Positions 19,868 to 32,287 of a stretch of DNA of 64,000 nt are shown here, one piece after another. This DNA is from Argopecten irradians. Taxonomy: Eukaryota > Mollusca > Bivalvia > Pectinida > Pectinidae. A program made the position numbers and the translations under genes. The notes under the pieces were generated by a model. That model did not search any database, had not been told where the DNA came from, and saw only the letters and a list, made by a program, of their open reading frames with translations. Numbering within the stretch: the first letter of the stretch is position 1; every line of letters starts with the position of its first letter. The stretch covers positions 3,716,001-3,780,000 of the forward strand of contig NC_091134.1 in the NCBI RefSeq assembly GCF_041381155.1. The letters run 5' to 3'.

Positions 19868-21986
19868 ATGGCCGCCCCCATGGAAGGCGAGGGTGACATT
19901 GGAGATGATTATTATGCCATTCTTAATGTCGATAGACAGGTAATTTTCACAAAGGGAACTATCTTGAATTGAATGTAACACTGGCTTAGTTTGGAAATTG
20001 TAAATGGTGTAATTTGATACGAATATTCCATTATTGATGTAAATCACTGTAATTGTTGCATCAGGAATCGGTCCATGAAATCATCTGGTTACATAAATAA
20101 TTAGTTTGCCATTCCTATTTTTTAACAATAAGATAAATTAAGATAAGATATGTTATAATGATAAATAAAATATGTTCTGCATTTTCTCAACCAATGCAAA
20201 AACACTGGTCCAATGCCCTTGCATTACAATATTTACATGTTTCATTGTTTATTTCTTTATTTGATTCAAAGACATGTTCATGTATTTTAGTTTTGGATGT
20301 ATAATTTATTTATGGTTTAAGAGCGAATGTTTATGATATAAGCTTATTCATGTAAGAGCTGGGCATGTAAGAAAAAAATTCTAAGAAATCTTCTTTGAAT
20401 AGTAAATAACTGGAAAATGAAACTAGGCCTATATATACAGGTGGCCTATATATACCTGTATATATATATTCGAGGCCCGGATAGGGCACGAGTCAATAAA
20501 TTGTCATGCTTTGTTAAATTGTGTTTGTTGATATTTTATTTATAATGCATTTATAATGTAGCTATACAGTATTGCATGTGTAAAAGGAGCGGGTCAATGT
20601 GGTTTGTACATATTATTAAACACGGACTTTGTCACTCAGCTGACGGACCATGCTTTTTTGGCTCAGTCGGTAGAGCCGTAGATTTCGACGCTGGAGATCC
20701 GGGTTTGATTCCTGATCGGGGCACTGGACAGGAATGTGTATTTTCCCTGTTCTTCTACGCATGTAATTGACATTTTTATCTGCAACTAAATCTTAAGTTT
20801 CTGTAGTGTTAATTTTGAAAGCTTGAAAGAACAGTTAAATCAGCTAGACAATCATAAATAAAATCTCTGCATATGTTTTTATTGTCAATACCATGCAGGC
20901 ACATACATTGTATATGTATCAAAATATTGTCATGTCTCTATTCTCTACTATATTGATAATAATCCAGAGTAATTAAGTAGCTAAACAGAATAAGATATTG
21001 CATGATATTGTACCTTAAATGTGTAACGGGAGAGGAGAAAATGTAGCGGCCAGACCGGGATTCAAACCTGGGACCCTCCGAACGCTAGCAGCGTGCTCGA
21101 CCGACTGCGCTACCTGGTCACTGATAATCGGCCCAGTCCAATCCCGCTACACTCTTCCCTCCTTTCTCGAAGTCTTTGCCCTCGAAGACAAGCGAGATCC
21201 TTCCAAATAAGCCACTACCGTGGCTTATTTAGTTGGGCGCCAATTTTGTAACAGGAGAGGAGAAAATGTAGCGGCCAGACTGGGATTCTACAGACTGAGC
21301 TACCTGGTCACCGATGATCGACCCACTAGTACTCCAATCCCGCTACAAATGTAATACAAGCACATTTGTATATCCTTGTTGTTGTAGTGTTCTAACGTTG
21401 AAATTGATGCTGCCTATCGACGACTGACCAAAATTTACCATCCTGACAGACATGTTGATCCCGTCAAAAAGAAACACGCTGAAAATCTATTTAGCAAACT
21501 CAAAAAAGCTCATGATGGTAAGCATGAAATATTTGAGTAATTTTCATCTTAATGTTAAAGTTATAACCATACACTTTCATTCATACACTATGAAATTAAA
21601 TCTTGAAAGAGTTTTATATGAATAGAGGCCTAGGGTGAACTGAAAGTTTCTTGCATTATAAACATGGTATAATTTTATGTCAAATGTTTGGAAATTTTAC
21701 AAGTCTTAGAAAATCATTAAGATTCATGTCATGACTATGAATAGTAATGAGCCTTTATTACAAAGCGTTAACTTGTTACACACAACTTTTAAGTTCTTAA
21801 CAAATTTTATTAAGAGCTTTCAATGGCCTCCACCCATCCTAGGTGAGCTCTATGAGATGGAGGGCTTTTACTTTTATATGTATTATGTGATTCAAAAGTT
21901 TTGATTTTCCAGTTCTCTCTGATGCAAACAAGAGACAGATATATGACCGCTTTGGTGTTAAAGGCCTCCAAGTGGAAGGCTTAGAG
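19868..21986 (+). CDS. DNAJC11: DNAJC11 exons 1-3: J domain
   Basis: Exon 1 encodes a short acidic leader and [12 protein letters not shown], the start of the J domain (about residues 13-76). Exon 2 has [15 protein letters not shown] with the HPD tripeptide at residues 42-44, required to stimulate Hsp70 ATPase activity, followed by [13 protein letters not shown]. Exon 3 completes the domain with [20 protein letters not shown]. The start is the first ATG in frame; an in-frame second methionine sits at residue 5 (MAAPMEG). Intron 1 (1.45 kb) contains two SINE-type insertions, and intron 3 contains a pearl-like element. Confidence 0.95.
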
Positions 21987-24900
21987 GTAAGAAATGGCAT
22001 ACACATGTATAGAGGAACTGATTCTAATGATATAATCATAAGTTATGGACACGAATAAGATGTTCATTTTTAGCCCACCATCATCAGATGGAGGGCTATT
22101 CAAATCGCCTTTCGTCCGTGGTCCGTCCTTCCGTCAGTAAACAATTTTTCGTGTTACAGCTATTTCTCAGAAAGTACGAAAAGGATCTTATTGAAATTTC
22201 ATATATTGGATCCCCTAGGGACATATTCATTTTGGGACGGATCGGTCAACAAGATGGCCAACAGGTAGCCATCTTGGATTTTGAAAATTGAAGTTTTTAA
22301 CTGTGATATATCTCTGAAAGTAAGGATAGGATATTTCTTAAATTTCATATGTAGTATGTAGTAAAAGTTTAAAAAGCAGAGAAAAGCTCCATCTGTCCAT
22401 TGTCAGACATAGATCATTCTTTGGTGGGCGCCAAGATCCCTCTGGGATCTTTTGTTCTACAAAAAAACCCCCAAGACAACTATAAATACACACATTCCCC
22501 GAAAAAACCCAAAACAACAACAAAAAACATTTGTATAAGTACAATATTTCAGTATTAAAAAAAGCAACATAATATTTAATGACTGTACATGTATTCTGGT
22601 AGAGTTTGTAAGGCACAAGTTATTCCATTAATTAATAAACAAAAACAAATATATACAGTTATGGCATAACTTACTTGCCCTTCGCCTCTAAGTCAAAAAT
22701 GTACTTGAATTATTGCCCTACATTTAAGTTTTCTAATTTTTTCACTGTGGTGATGGAGAACATGCCAACAAAATGAAGGAAAATATCTGGATTATCTCCT
22801 TATGTTGTGTAAATTGTTTTTGCCAGCTGATGACCAGAACAAGATCCCCTGCGGAGATTATTGCTGAACTGAATCGTTACCAACAGGAACAGGAAGACAG
22901 GAAACTACAACAGAGGACCAATCCACATGTATGATGTGTTTCAGTTTTAATATTTCATCATACTATAAAAAAAACCCTGTTATATGACTTAGTACATTGA
23001 TGTGTCCATATGTTACAACAAAAGACATAGATATGGTCTGCTACAGCTTTATTTGGTGATATGACATAAAGTAATACATGTGTACCTACCGCATATGTCC
23101 TATACTGACTTGATTCAACAATAATTCATTACTGGTTCAATGCATCACAGGGCTGCCGTGGTCGAGAGCTTAAGATGTCCCAACATAATTCTACACACCT
23201 TCCACCTCTAGGTCACAAGTTCAAATCCCATGTGGGGCAGTTGCCAGATATTGACTGCTGGCTGGCAATTTTTCTCTGTCTAGCTTTCCTCCACCATTTC
23301 AACTTTGCACATCCTTAACTGTCAATAAGACATTAAACTAATCCTAGAAAATCAATACATCAGCATCAATGTCAAAATTATACAGATTACTCTTGGACTG
23401 ATACAATTTTTCCCCAGTAATATTTATAAATATTTAGCCTCCATTTCTTCTCTCATAAATTACTTTGTTTACCTACACATAGTGCAATACATTTGATTGT
23501 AAAAATATATATATTAAAAGATGCGGTAAATATCTTAAATGTTTTTGCATTTCTTTAGGGTATGGTGACGATGGGCATTAACGCAACAGATGTCTTTGAT
23601 ACAGATCCTGATTTGGACGATGAATTAGAGAGTTATAGGTAATTTTGACACAAGGAAATCATTGTGCCACATATACAATTTAGAAGGAGTTGTGAACATG
23701 TATTGTGTTGGCCATGTTGATTATTCCTTTATTTAACTAAGACAAGAAAACATGAATCACAAATTTGTTTTAGGAAGTATTGATATAGTTTTACCTTTGG
23801 CTTCTATGTCTCAAGTCACAGTAAAAAATAAATTTATGTGTGTTCGCTATCTGCATTTTAATAGTAATTCAAATATCATTTGTAATTTTTAATGATATAG
23901 AAATTGCAGTTGCTTGAATTAAAAAGAAATTGAGTGCATTGAATCACCTTTGACTTGACACATTTTGTTCACAGATCTGGCATACCTAGCATAGAAATTA
24001 GTCATATGAGTTTAAACCAGTCTGTCCAGATCCCGATCACAAAGAAAGACACATCAATTATAGCCGGCACTCTGGCCACACGTAACGGCAATGGACAGGG
24101 CACATTTACAGCGATCTGGAGAAGACTAACCTCTGATAACGGCTGGGCAGAGGTAAAGTATTCACATCAAAGCTTAGGAGGCAACTCTTATTTGAATTCT
24201 TATAAGAAGTTCTTGTTGTAATCTGTCTATTGAATTGATAAAAAGTTTTCTTTGAAGAAAAAAAAGTAACTATTTCACATCTTTCTTTTTTCTTTCTTTA
24301 TAAAGGTTTTCTGTCATGAACAAAAATCTTTGTATAAAAATAATATTTATCAAAATGTTTGACTGATATAACCCAAGTTGATCTCCACATTATTTCCTGA
24401 CAGCTGGAGATGTCGTGTGGTGATCACATAGGAACTAGTCTACGTGGCTTTAGGAAAATCAATCGTCGATGGTGAGTGGCACCAGGATCGGGATTTTCAA
24501 ATTGATTAGAGTTAAAATCCATTGGAAACAAATATGATCTGTTTTTAGAAAATCATTTAAAAAATGTAAGTAAGCAACACGAAAGAATAATTGATTTGTA
24601 TACTTCCAAGGAAAATTATTGGTTTCATGTAATATTTACAGAAAATTTTCTTTTATATTTATTTGCATGAACGGGGAGCTTTTGGCAAGTTACTGACCAT
24701 TTATAACACCATGTTATGTTGTAACTTAGTTTTTTCTTCTTTGTTTACAGTTACTGTACAGCCAATGCTAACATTTCGTACCTCTCTAGTGGAAGCAGAA
24801 GAGCTATCGCCTTCACAGGATTTCAGACAAGTAAGACAAAATCTTACTTTCTCTTTTACGTTTGGTTTAATTGTCATGGAAACCAGAAAACAAGATTGAC

Positions 24901-27900
24901 AAAGATGTATTGCCCTATGTATAATTTTGTTATTATTAATCATGGCACAAAAGAATATATTAAATTTAAGATATATTTGTTTAAAATAAAATACCACATG
25001 ATATAATCAGATGTTATATATAGCGATTTTCGCTATGCTCATAATGGCTACCTATATGTAAAAATATTGTGCAGTAAAAGTTGGCTCCTTTTGTAATACA
25101 GTGGGTACATATGTCATTTGTAAGAATAAAATATTTTCTTCCTGAATGTCTGGTGACAAGAACAGATAACTCTGTGTAATGAACATATGGCTGAACATAT
25201 GACTCTGATTAGATAACCTCACGATTCAGCATTGTACTAAAGTGAGACTTGTGAATTGTCTACCTACAGTGATAGCTTGTCAACTGGATACCCATCTCCA
25301 GGGTCGGTTGGTGTGGAACGTCGGACGACCATCAGCAATGAGGACGCTTATTGTCTATGACAAGGAAACATACACAATAATATTAACGGCTCAGGTACGT
25401 TAGTAAAACATGTGGTTTACACTGTGCACATGTATTCCTGTGGAATCCCAGGAAGTCAGAAATCTCGACATGATATCAAAGAATTAAAGCATCATCAGGG
25501 AAACTAAACACAAATTATTTCTTTGATAAGTGGTTAAAAATGCTGAATGATGAAAAATAACCTTTAGTTTAAGCTTTCGTTTCTGATGTTCAATATGGTA
25601 CAATGATTTGACAGGATACTATAGATGTCAGGAGTTTAGTTTGTAAAGAAATTGCTCAGTGCTTAATTTTTATATGTTATTTTCTTTTTTAGCTTGGCAT
25701 TCCAAGTAGTTTTCTTCAAAGTGTCTTTGTCAAGAAATTTCCAGACAAAAATGCTAAATTGCGTCTTTCAGGGAAGTGAGTACAGATGTAATTATTAGTC
25801 TGTCTAAATTAAATGTTCTTTTCATAATCACTTGAAGGTACTCTCGACTAGTATATTGAAGTTGTTGTTCATATCTACATTGATTTATCCAAAATCATTA
25901 TAGAACTGAAACTTACCAGTAAATATATACATTGTAAAGTCATTTTTGAAAATATTTTTAATGCTTAGGGATATGCCATTTCCATATGTATGTCTCTAAA
26001 CTTTTTTCCGGTTGGAAAGTAATGGTATTGGTTTTACAACCAGCGAATGTTTCGTGTGTGACTTTTGATTACTAATACTGAAGGTAACAGTGCACACATT
26101 GTACTAGTCAGCGAAAAGTCATGCATGGTAACAAATACTATTACTTTCGAACCACAGGAAATGATTGTATAGAGATTATACATGTATGATATAGCTGACA
26201 CACTGTCATGATATTCAATCTGACGTAGAGACTCTCTCCTCTAATTAGCTTTAAATACAGTTATTGACAATATGCAATACTTCTTATGTGGTAATCTCTT
26301 GTTCTATATTTTGTGGATGCGGTAACATATTTGTGTTATGTTATTGCAGGGTGAGCCCTCTAGGTGTCGTGGTGGAGTATGGCTGTGAGAAGAAGGTGTC
26401 ACAGTTCAGTACCCTCGGTGCCACCATGTCCATAGGAACCTCTGTTGGCGTCTCTCTCAAAATAAAGTAAGAATATCATTCTTCAATCAAATCTTACTGA
26501 TCATTTCTATAGCTGTAAATGATTTAATGTACACTTTTCACAAAATTCTGATTGTGTTCATATATTGCTTGAATTAGTTATTTTAAAAGTAAGTAATGTG
26601 GATTATTGTACTTAATCTACTAGATAGAATATGCATATCTCAAAATAAAGGTTTTGACAGACTTTTGAGTTTTGAATTTCAATGGTTAAGAAGTCATTGT
26701 TGAGTTCCACATTGAACTCATATTAATCGCCAATTGTGGGAGACTTTGTACTGCATGAATCCTATGGTTGTAGAGTATTGTATTTTTTTCTTTACCGATT
26801 TATGATTATATACATGTAACACATATTGGACTTTGCATCAAAAACCACTTTCCATTTTTATCCCTAGGTTGATCAGAGGCCAACAAGAGTTCCACTTCCC
26901 GATCCATCTGTCGGAGAACATTGTCCCCGAGGCCATAGTATATGGTACATTTATTCCACTTGCTACATATTTTGTTGTAAAGAAGCTGATTGTAGACCCA
27001 TACTTAAGACGGCAAGAAGAAGAGTAAGTGTTAACAACATAAAATGTCTCCTTGAAATTATGTTGTACAATAGACAAGACTGTTAAAAACGTTATTATAG
27101 AAGTTAATTTCCATTCCCTATAAATGAGTGTTGTTCACGTTGATTCTATCGTGTTCATTGTATTTTTCTTTGGTACGTATATGGAGGTGAGATATTTATG
27201 TCTTTAAGGTGTAAATCTCCTGATTAATATATGTTATTAAAGATAGATGTGGCCAAACCTAATATGATACTTATGTTTTTTCAGATCACAAGAAAAGAAA
27301 AAAGAAGATGTAGCTGAGAAAATGGCAGCTAAAAAGGAAGAAGCTTTGGCTACAGTATGTGTCGAGAACATATTACATCCATTAGATATAGTTCAGAATA
27401 GTCAAGAAAAAAAGATGATTATAAAGTATTTTTAGGATTTTTATACAAAATCAAAGTATTTTATTGATAATGCATTGACTGTTTAATTGAAATTCAGATA
27501 TCGTTAGTATAAAATTGTAATTTTAATAATAATACATTTGTTTTTGACTACCCAGAAATGTGCATCTGACCAAGTTATGTCCCTTTAAATAAAGAATTTG
27601 ATATTTGATTTCTCTATAGGTAGAACTGATGCAGGAATCTGTTGAACGAAGTATTGAAACAGAGGAGAGAAAGCGAGGTTTAGTCATTCTTAAGGCTCTG
27701 TATGGCAAACTGATCTCAGACGATGATGGGTAAGTTCATTTATAATTATACAGACAGACCTGACCTATTATGAAATATTTTCTTAAGAAATTGATCTGAA
27801 TTCAAATGAAGACCTGTGTCTGTGTAGATCTGTATTTGAATTGTTAATGAATTACAAGAGGTAGGGAAGTCTATATGAGGTTATTAACTCTGGGAAGGCT

Positions 27901-30011
27901 ATGAGTGTAGAGAAAACTTTGCTTGAGAAGAAAATTGACCGATCGTTAGGTGTAAAACAGCCACGCATTGTGCTTACAAACGCACATGTACCTATTCACC
28001 GTCGGAGTAAACATTGTAGCATACACAATACAAAATGCAAAGTCACATGCGGTTTGATTGACAACTGGCGATCCATTAATTGAAGCTGGAAAAACTTAAC
28101 ATGTATATATATATACATTGTACCATATTTTTGCGCATATAGTGCACAATTTTTTTCATAAATTATCAAGTGAAAAGTTGGGGTGCGCAAAGTTGGGTGT
28201 TGAGAGTTATGATTGAATACTTGGATCTTTAAGTCAATATTCAATGCATATATTCAATATAAAACGAAAAGCTCACTTGAAATGTATATTTTTAATTTCT
28301 TGAAAGCCCATGTGTTCATGATATAGATTAACCTTTGGAGAAAACAATAACTTGGATGTGTTTGTGTACAGAGAACTACTGGAAGGACAGTGTATAGATG
28401 TACTCACGCCAGTACAGGCCTTGGTCCGCGACTCTCAACTCGTCCTGTCAGACACCAAAACAAAGGTAAGCTGGAATAACTCCCATCCATTCCATGAGAA
28501 TGACATTTTTCTCAAATTTTTATTGCTTGAGAATGTTTTAGCCAATATATTGTATTACTGTAAATTATATGAAATAGATTTGATTCTGTTATTGTATCAA
28601 TACAAAACATTTCAATTCATTATTCAACATTAATGAAAGTCTAGGAAAAAAGGAGTGGTTTGCTTGTGTATAACATGCACTTATAGGGGTCAGAATTTCG
28701 ATCTCGAAGAATAATTGACCTTCAGCTAGCAAGCAGTATAAAAGTAGAATATTGAATACATAAAACCATTTGGTGATGATGCCTAGAGATAGCGACTTAA
28801 TGGTAGAATGTCGGACATCTCTACAAATTTTGTCAGCTCAGTCTAGGTGCAGGAGACTACTAAAAGTGATAGATGCCAGACACATCAACATAGAGCCCTG
28901 ATCTATGTAGATGGCTAGCAATAGAATGTCAGACAGTATTCTCTACCAATAAGTGGATAATAGTAGAATGTCAGACAGCATTCTCTACCAATAAGTGGAT
29001 AATAGTAGAATGTCAGACAGCATTCTCTACCAATAAGTGGATAATAGTAGAATGTCAGACAGCATTCTCTACCAATAAGTGGATAATAGTAGAATGTCAG
29101 ACACATTCTCTACAATAATGGATTTAGAATCAGACACATCTCTACAATGGATTAGTAATGCAGTAATGGATATAGTAGAATTCAGTAGATATATAATGTC
29201 AGACAGCATCTCTCAAAAGTGATATAGTAAATCGACACATCTCTACCATAAGTGGATAATAGTAGAATGTCAGACAACATTCTCTACAATAAGTGGATAA
29301 CAGTAGAATGTCAGACAGCATTCTCTACCAATAAGTGGATAATAGTAGAATGTCAGACAACATTCTCTACCAATAAGTGGATAATTGAAGAATGTAACAT
29401 ATAAAGATTTAATCTCCTATTGTTACCCAACACATTGTATTTTCAGGTGGATATACCCGGTTTCTATGATCCCTGCCCAGGTGAGAAGAAAACACTCTAT
29501 ATACGATACAAATTCAGGAATAAGCTCCACCAGGTCACCATAGCAGACGACGATGCCATACGACTACCCTTACAAAGTAAGTTTATACTGACAAATATCT
29601 AAAATTCATTGATACTTTATAGGTAGATACTGTGAAACTTGACTTATCAGGTAGAAAGTTTTTATTTCCTTTTTAATTGACTAAAGTTACATACAGTAGT
29701 CGGTTTACTTAAGTTTAATTTTGCTGTTTTCCCTTCTTTTGTTTAGGAAGTCATAACTTTATGGGAAATGTCACTGTCAAATAACTTAAAAAAAGCCTAA
29801 AGGCTTAAATCGATGTACACCAATGATTCAGTTTGTAATCTGTTGCGAATGCTCCTAGATAAAAAAAAATCATGATTTATTTGTGTATTTGATTCAAAGC
29901 ATTATCTCTAGTTTCTTCTAATTATATAGCTATATGGTTTTTATGATCATACTTTAAAACTTTTTTGTTTTGTTTTTTGTTCCAGAACATTTATTGAAAG
30001 AGGATACCTGA
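19868..30011 (+). CDS. DNAJC11: DnaJ homolog subfamily C member 11 (17 exons, complete)
   Basis: Mitochondrial J-protein that in animals associates with MICOS and the SAM complex in the mitochondrial bridging complex and supports cristae organisation. Exons: 19868-19939, 21388-21517, 21913-21986, 22827-22928, 23559-23638, 23975-24152, 24404-24471, 24751-24830, 25270-25394, 25693-25775, 26350-26466, 26868-27023, 27285-27354, 27620-27729, 28372-28465, 29447-29576, 29986-30011. Every junction is GT-AG, all phases agree, and the total is 1,695 nt or 564 residues, against about 560 in vertebrates. The order is J domain, central beta-rich region, a conserved membrane-proximal segment, a charged helical stretch and the C-terminal DUF3395-type domain. 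Introns hold SINEs, a pearl-like element, a small MITE and a minisatellite. A tandem copy of the last exon lies downstream. Confidence 0.96.
20652..20760 (+). mobile_element. tRNA-derived SINE fragment
   Basis: Pol III-like A box TGGCTCAGTCGG (20,659-20,670) and B box GGTTTGATTCC (20,702-20,712) are spaced as in tRNAs. No clean acceptor stem or anticodon arm can be drawn, and non-tRNA sequence follows. It lies in DNAJC11 intron 1. Confidence 0.65.
21021..21355 (-). mobile_element. tRNA-derived SINE pair, minus strand
   Basis: The minus strand shows an A box TAGCGCAGTCGG (21,100-21,111) and a B box GGTTTGAATCC (21,058-21,068). The phrase GGAGAGGAGAAAATGTAGCG occurs twice (about 21,027 and 21,254) in direct orientation, about 227 bp apart. 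The second unit is internally deleted and has lost the B box. Between them is an 11-bp perfect stem AAATAAGCCAC/GTGGCTTATTT with loop TACC (about 21,206-21,231). This is probably one composite element with terminal duplication, in DNAJC11 intron 1. Confidence 0.6.
22071..22455 (+). mobile_element. pearl/Helentron-like element, short copy
   Basis: Begins TAGCCCACCATCATCAGATG and ends near GGTGGGCGCCAAGATCCC then TCTGGGATCTT. Its interior has CGGTCAACAAGATGGCCAAC and related phrases. The ends and core match, in opposite orientation, the longer element at 32,611-33,892. This copy has one core unit and lies in DNAJC11 intron 3. The family name is inference from the end structure. Confidence 0.65.
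22827..26466 (+). CDS. DNAJC11: DNAJC11 exons 4-11: central region
   Basis: Exon 4 encodes [20 protein letters not shown] and RKLQQRTNP. Exon 5 gives [19 protein letters not shown]. Exon 6 gives [20 protein letters not shown] and [17 protein letters not shown]. Exons 7-9 give [21 protein letters not shown] alternating segments and [20 protein letters not shown]. Exons 10-11 give [19 protein letters not shown] and [20 protein letters not shown]. The alternating hydrophobic/polar strands fit the beta-rich, barrel-like region predicted for the family. Exon lengths are 102, 80, 178, 68, 80, 125, 83 and 117 nt, and their phases chain correctly. Confidence 0.94.
23155..23350 (+). mobile_element. 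tRNA-derived SINE with mollusc-type tail
   Basis: GCCGTGGTCGAGAGCTTAAG (A-box side) and AAGTTCAAATCCC (B box) are followed by GTGGGGCAGTTGCCAGATA. The 3' domain contains TTTTTCTCTGTCTAGCTTTC, CTCCACC and GTCAATAAGACATTAAACTA. This tail matches the one I know from widespread mollusc V-type SINEs. It lies in DNAJC11 intron 4. Confidence 0.75.
26007..26160. mobile_element. small MITE with about 32-bp inverted ends
   Basis: CCGGTTGGAAAGTAATGGTA (then TTGGTTTTAC) on the left pairs with the inverse of GTAACAAATACTATTACTTT (then CGAACCACAGG) on the right, with a few mismatches. Length is about 150 bp with no coding capacity. It lies in DNAJC11 intron 10. Confidence 0.5.
26868..30011 (+). CDS. DNAJC11: DNAJC11 exons 12-17: C-terminal region
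   Basis: Exon 12 encodes [20 protein letters not shown] and the hydrophobic run [20 protein letters not shown], the conserved segment near the membrane. Exon 13 is a charged helix ([20 protein letters not shown]). Exon 14 gives [20 protein letters not shown] then [11 protein letters not shown]. Exons 15-16 give [20 protein letters not shown] and [20 protein letters not shown], the DUF3395-type signature. Exon 17 has only nine codons (K-H-L-L-K-E-D-T-stop). Exon 15 follows an ambiguous acceptor (ACAGAG), and the 28,372 start is chosen because it keeps the frame. Confidence 0.94.
28915..29400. repeat. 42-bp minisatellite in DNAJC11 intron 15
   Basis: Units of 42 bp (AGAATGTCAGACAGCATTCT then CTACCAATAAGTGGATAATAGT) are near-identical at 28,920-29,105 and 29,280-29,398. 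A scrambled, deletion-rich stretch lies between them (29,105-29,280). The minus-strand open frame through it is a by-product of the period being divisible by three. Confidence 0.92.
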
Positions 30012-30967
30012 AGCAGGCACTGTGTGATTAGTGATGTCATTAATTTAATATATAACTGTATTTCTTGATAAGTGCTCTAAATATCAAGGGAGAACTATAT
30101 TAAAGAATAAAAAGTTTTGTTGTTTCAACACATTCTACTACCAAGACATTGTTGAGAAAAGTGGAGGCAGTTCACAGTGATGGACGCTGTCCAGGATTGC
30201 GTCTTAAGACTCTTGACTTGATAAGATTTATGAAACCTTTTCTTGGTGGGGTTTTTAGATTTTTGCAAGTTGTGTGCCAAATATAATTCCAACTACCGTT
30301 ATCCAGTGGGTGTTTTCGTTGTTGCTGTGAAGAATTTGATGAGAACCAATGAAATTCTGGCTGCTTATTTCAGACTTTGATTCTGTCTGGGATTGATAGC
30401 TATGTGTCCACATATCTTCTTTTTAACAACATTTAGGAATCCATGTACATGTATAACCTTTTAGTTCTTATGAAAGTTTGACACAAAATATGATGTTTCA
30501 TTAAATAAACTATGGTACAGTCTTAAAACCAAAAACTTTAAGGGACAAAGATGGGAATTATAGACAGTAACAAACTTGGTGTCTTTCTTTGCAGACAGTT
30601 TACGACAAAACCAGGACATAAGTTTGGTGTAGCTTCACAGTTTTCTGTGAATCCATCTTTGCTTAACAATGATGTGATATGGTTTTTTGTTATTTTGTCA
30701 TGTTTTATGAAACAAAAGGTTAAAAGACCAATATATCTCTGTTACTATATGACAACTTCCCTATAAGGGCCATGTGATTCTATTGGCAATTGGTAATTAA
30801 ATTACTACTGTCTGTAGATTTGATTGAATGTTATCATAATTGTGTTGGATGGTTTGCAGAATAATTAAGTTCTATGCATGTTATAACAAAATTGTCAGTT
30901 TTTCTTCACGTCTAAAGTTGGAGAGGTACAATGTCATTTGAAAGTGACCTATTGTGGAGGCTAGAAT
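29812..30967 (+). repeat. tandem duplication unit 1: DNAJC11 last exon and 3' flank
   Basis: This 1,156-bp unit starts in DNAJC11 intron 16, includes the final exon (29,986-30,011) and presumed 3' UTR, and recurs at 31,046-32,200. The two copies differ by scattered substitutions and small indels only. Poly(A)-type AATAAA signals are at 30,106-30,111 and 30,504-30,509. Confidence 0.95.
30106..30111 (+). promoter_or_regulatory. DNAJC11: candidate poly(A) signal of DNAJC11
   Basis: AATAAA about 95 nt after the DNAJC11 stop. A second AATAAA lies at 30,504-30,509, and both are repeated in the downstream duplicate. Confidence 0.5.
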
Positions 30968-31045
30968 CAGTAATCTACTACAGTGAGTCGATACACTAGT
31001 ACTGTAACAAAATCGTGCAATCTTATGATAGAACGGCAGTAAATT

Positions 31046-32200
31046 GATGTACACCAGTGATTCAGTTTGTAATCTGTTGCGAATGCTCCTAGATAAAAAA
31101 ATTCATGATTTATCTTTGTATTTGATTCAAAGCATTATCTCTAGTTTCTTCTAATTATATAGCTATATGGTTTTTATGATCATACTTTTAAACTTTTTTT
31201 GTTTGTTTTTTTTGTTCCAGAACATTTATTGAAAGAGGATACCTGAAGCAGGCACTGTGTGATTAGTGATGTCATTAATTTAATATATAACTGTATTTCT
31301 TGAAAAGTGCTCTAAATATCAAGGGAGAACTATATTAAAGAATAAAAAGTTTTGTTGTTTCAACACATTCTACTACCAAGACATTGTTGAGAAAAGTGGA
31401 GGCAGTTCACAGTGATGGACGCTGTCCAGGATTGCGTCTTAAGACTCTTGACTTGATAAGATTTATAAAACCTTTTCTTGGTGGGGTTTTTAGATTTTTG
31501 CAAGTTGTGTGCCAAATATAATTCCAACTACCGTTATCCAGTGGGTGTTTTCGTTGCTGCTGTGAAGAATTTGATGAGAACCAATGAAATTCTGGCTGCT
31601 GATTTCAGACTTTGATTCTGTCTGGGATTGATAGCTATGCGCTCACATATCTTCTTTTTAACAACATTTAGGAATCCATGTACATGTATAACCTTTTAGC
31701 TCTTATGAAAGTTTGACACAAAATAGGATGTTTCATTAAATAAACTATGGTACAGTCTTAAAACCAAAAACTTTAAGGGACAAAGATGGGAATTATAGAC
31801 AGTAACAAACTTGGTGTCTTTCTTTGCAGACAGTTTACGACAAAACCAGGACATAAGTTTGGTGTAGCTTCACAGTTTTCTGTGAATCCATCTTTGCTTA
31901 ACAATGATGTGATATGGTTTTTTTATTTTGTCATGTTTTATGAAACAAAAGGTTAAAAGACCAATATATCTCTGTTACTATATGACAACTTCCCTATAAG
32001 GGCCATGCGATTCTATTGGCAATTGGTAATTAAATTACTACTGTCTGTAGATTTGATTGAATGTTATCATAACTGTGTTGGATGGTTTGCAGAATAATTA
32101 AGTTCTATGCATGTTATAACAAAATTGTCAGTTTTTCTTCACGTCTAAAGTTGGAGAGGTACAATGTCATTTGAAAGTGACCTATTGTGGAGGCTAGAAT
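31046..32200 (+). repeat. tandem duplication unit 2: copy of DNAJC11 last exon and flank
   Basis: Second copy of 29,812-30,967, separated from it by a 78-bp spacer (30,968-31,045). It keeps the polypyrimidine tract, the acceptor, the nine-codon exon and AATAAA signals, so in principle it could serve as an alternative terminal exon. Confidence 0.95.
31221..31246 (+). pseudogene. duplicate DNAJC11 terminal exon
   Basis: Identical in its 26 nt to the real last exon at 29,986-30,011 (K-H-L-L-K-E-D-T-stop after one carried base), behind an equally good TTTTTTGTTCCAG acceptor. Splicing from exon 16 to either copy would give the same protein but a different 3' UTR start. Use of this copy cannot be judged from sequence. 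Confidence 0.75.
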
Positions 32201-32287
32201 AAGGATTGTGCTACAGGCCGATTGTATCTGTCAGGATATTGGTGTATTGTACTGTGAACCTACTTATTTTCATGTGATTAAATTTAG

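Noticed and set aside
20652..20725. Functional tRNA gene
   Set aside because: A and B boxes are present, but no complete cloverleaf can be drawn and the flank continues as SINE-like sequence.
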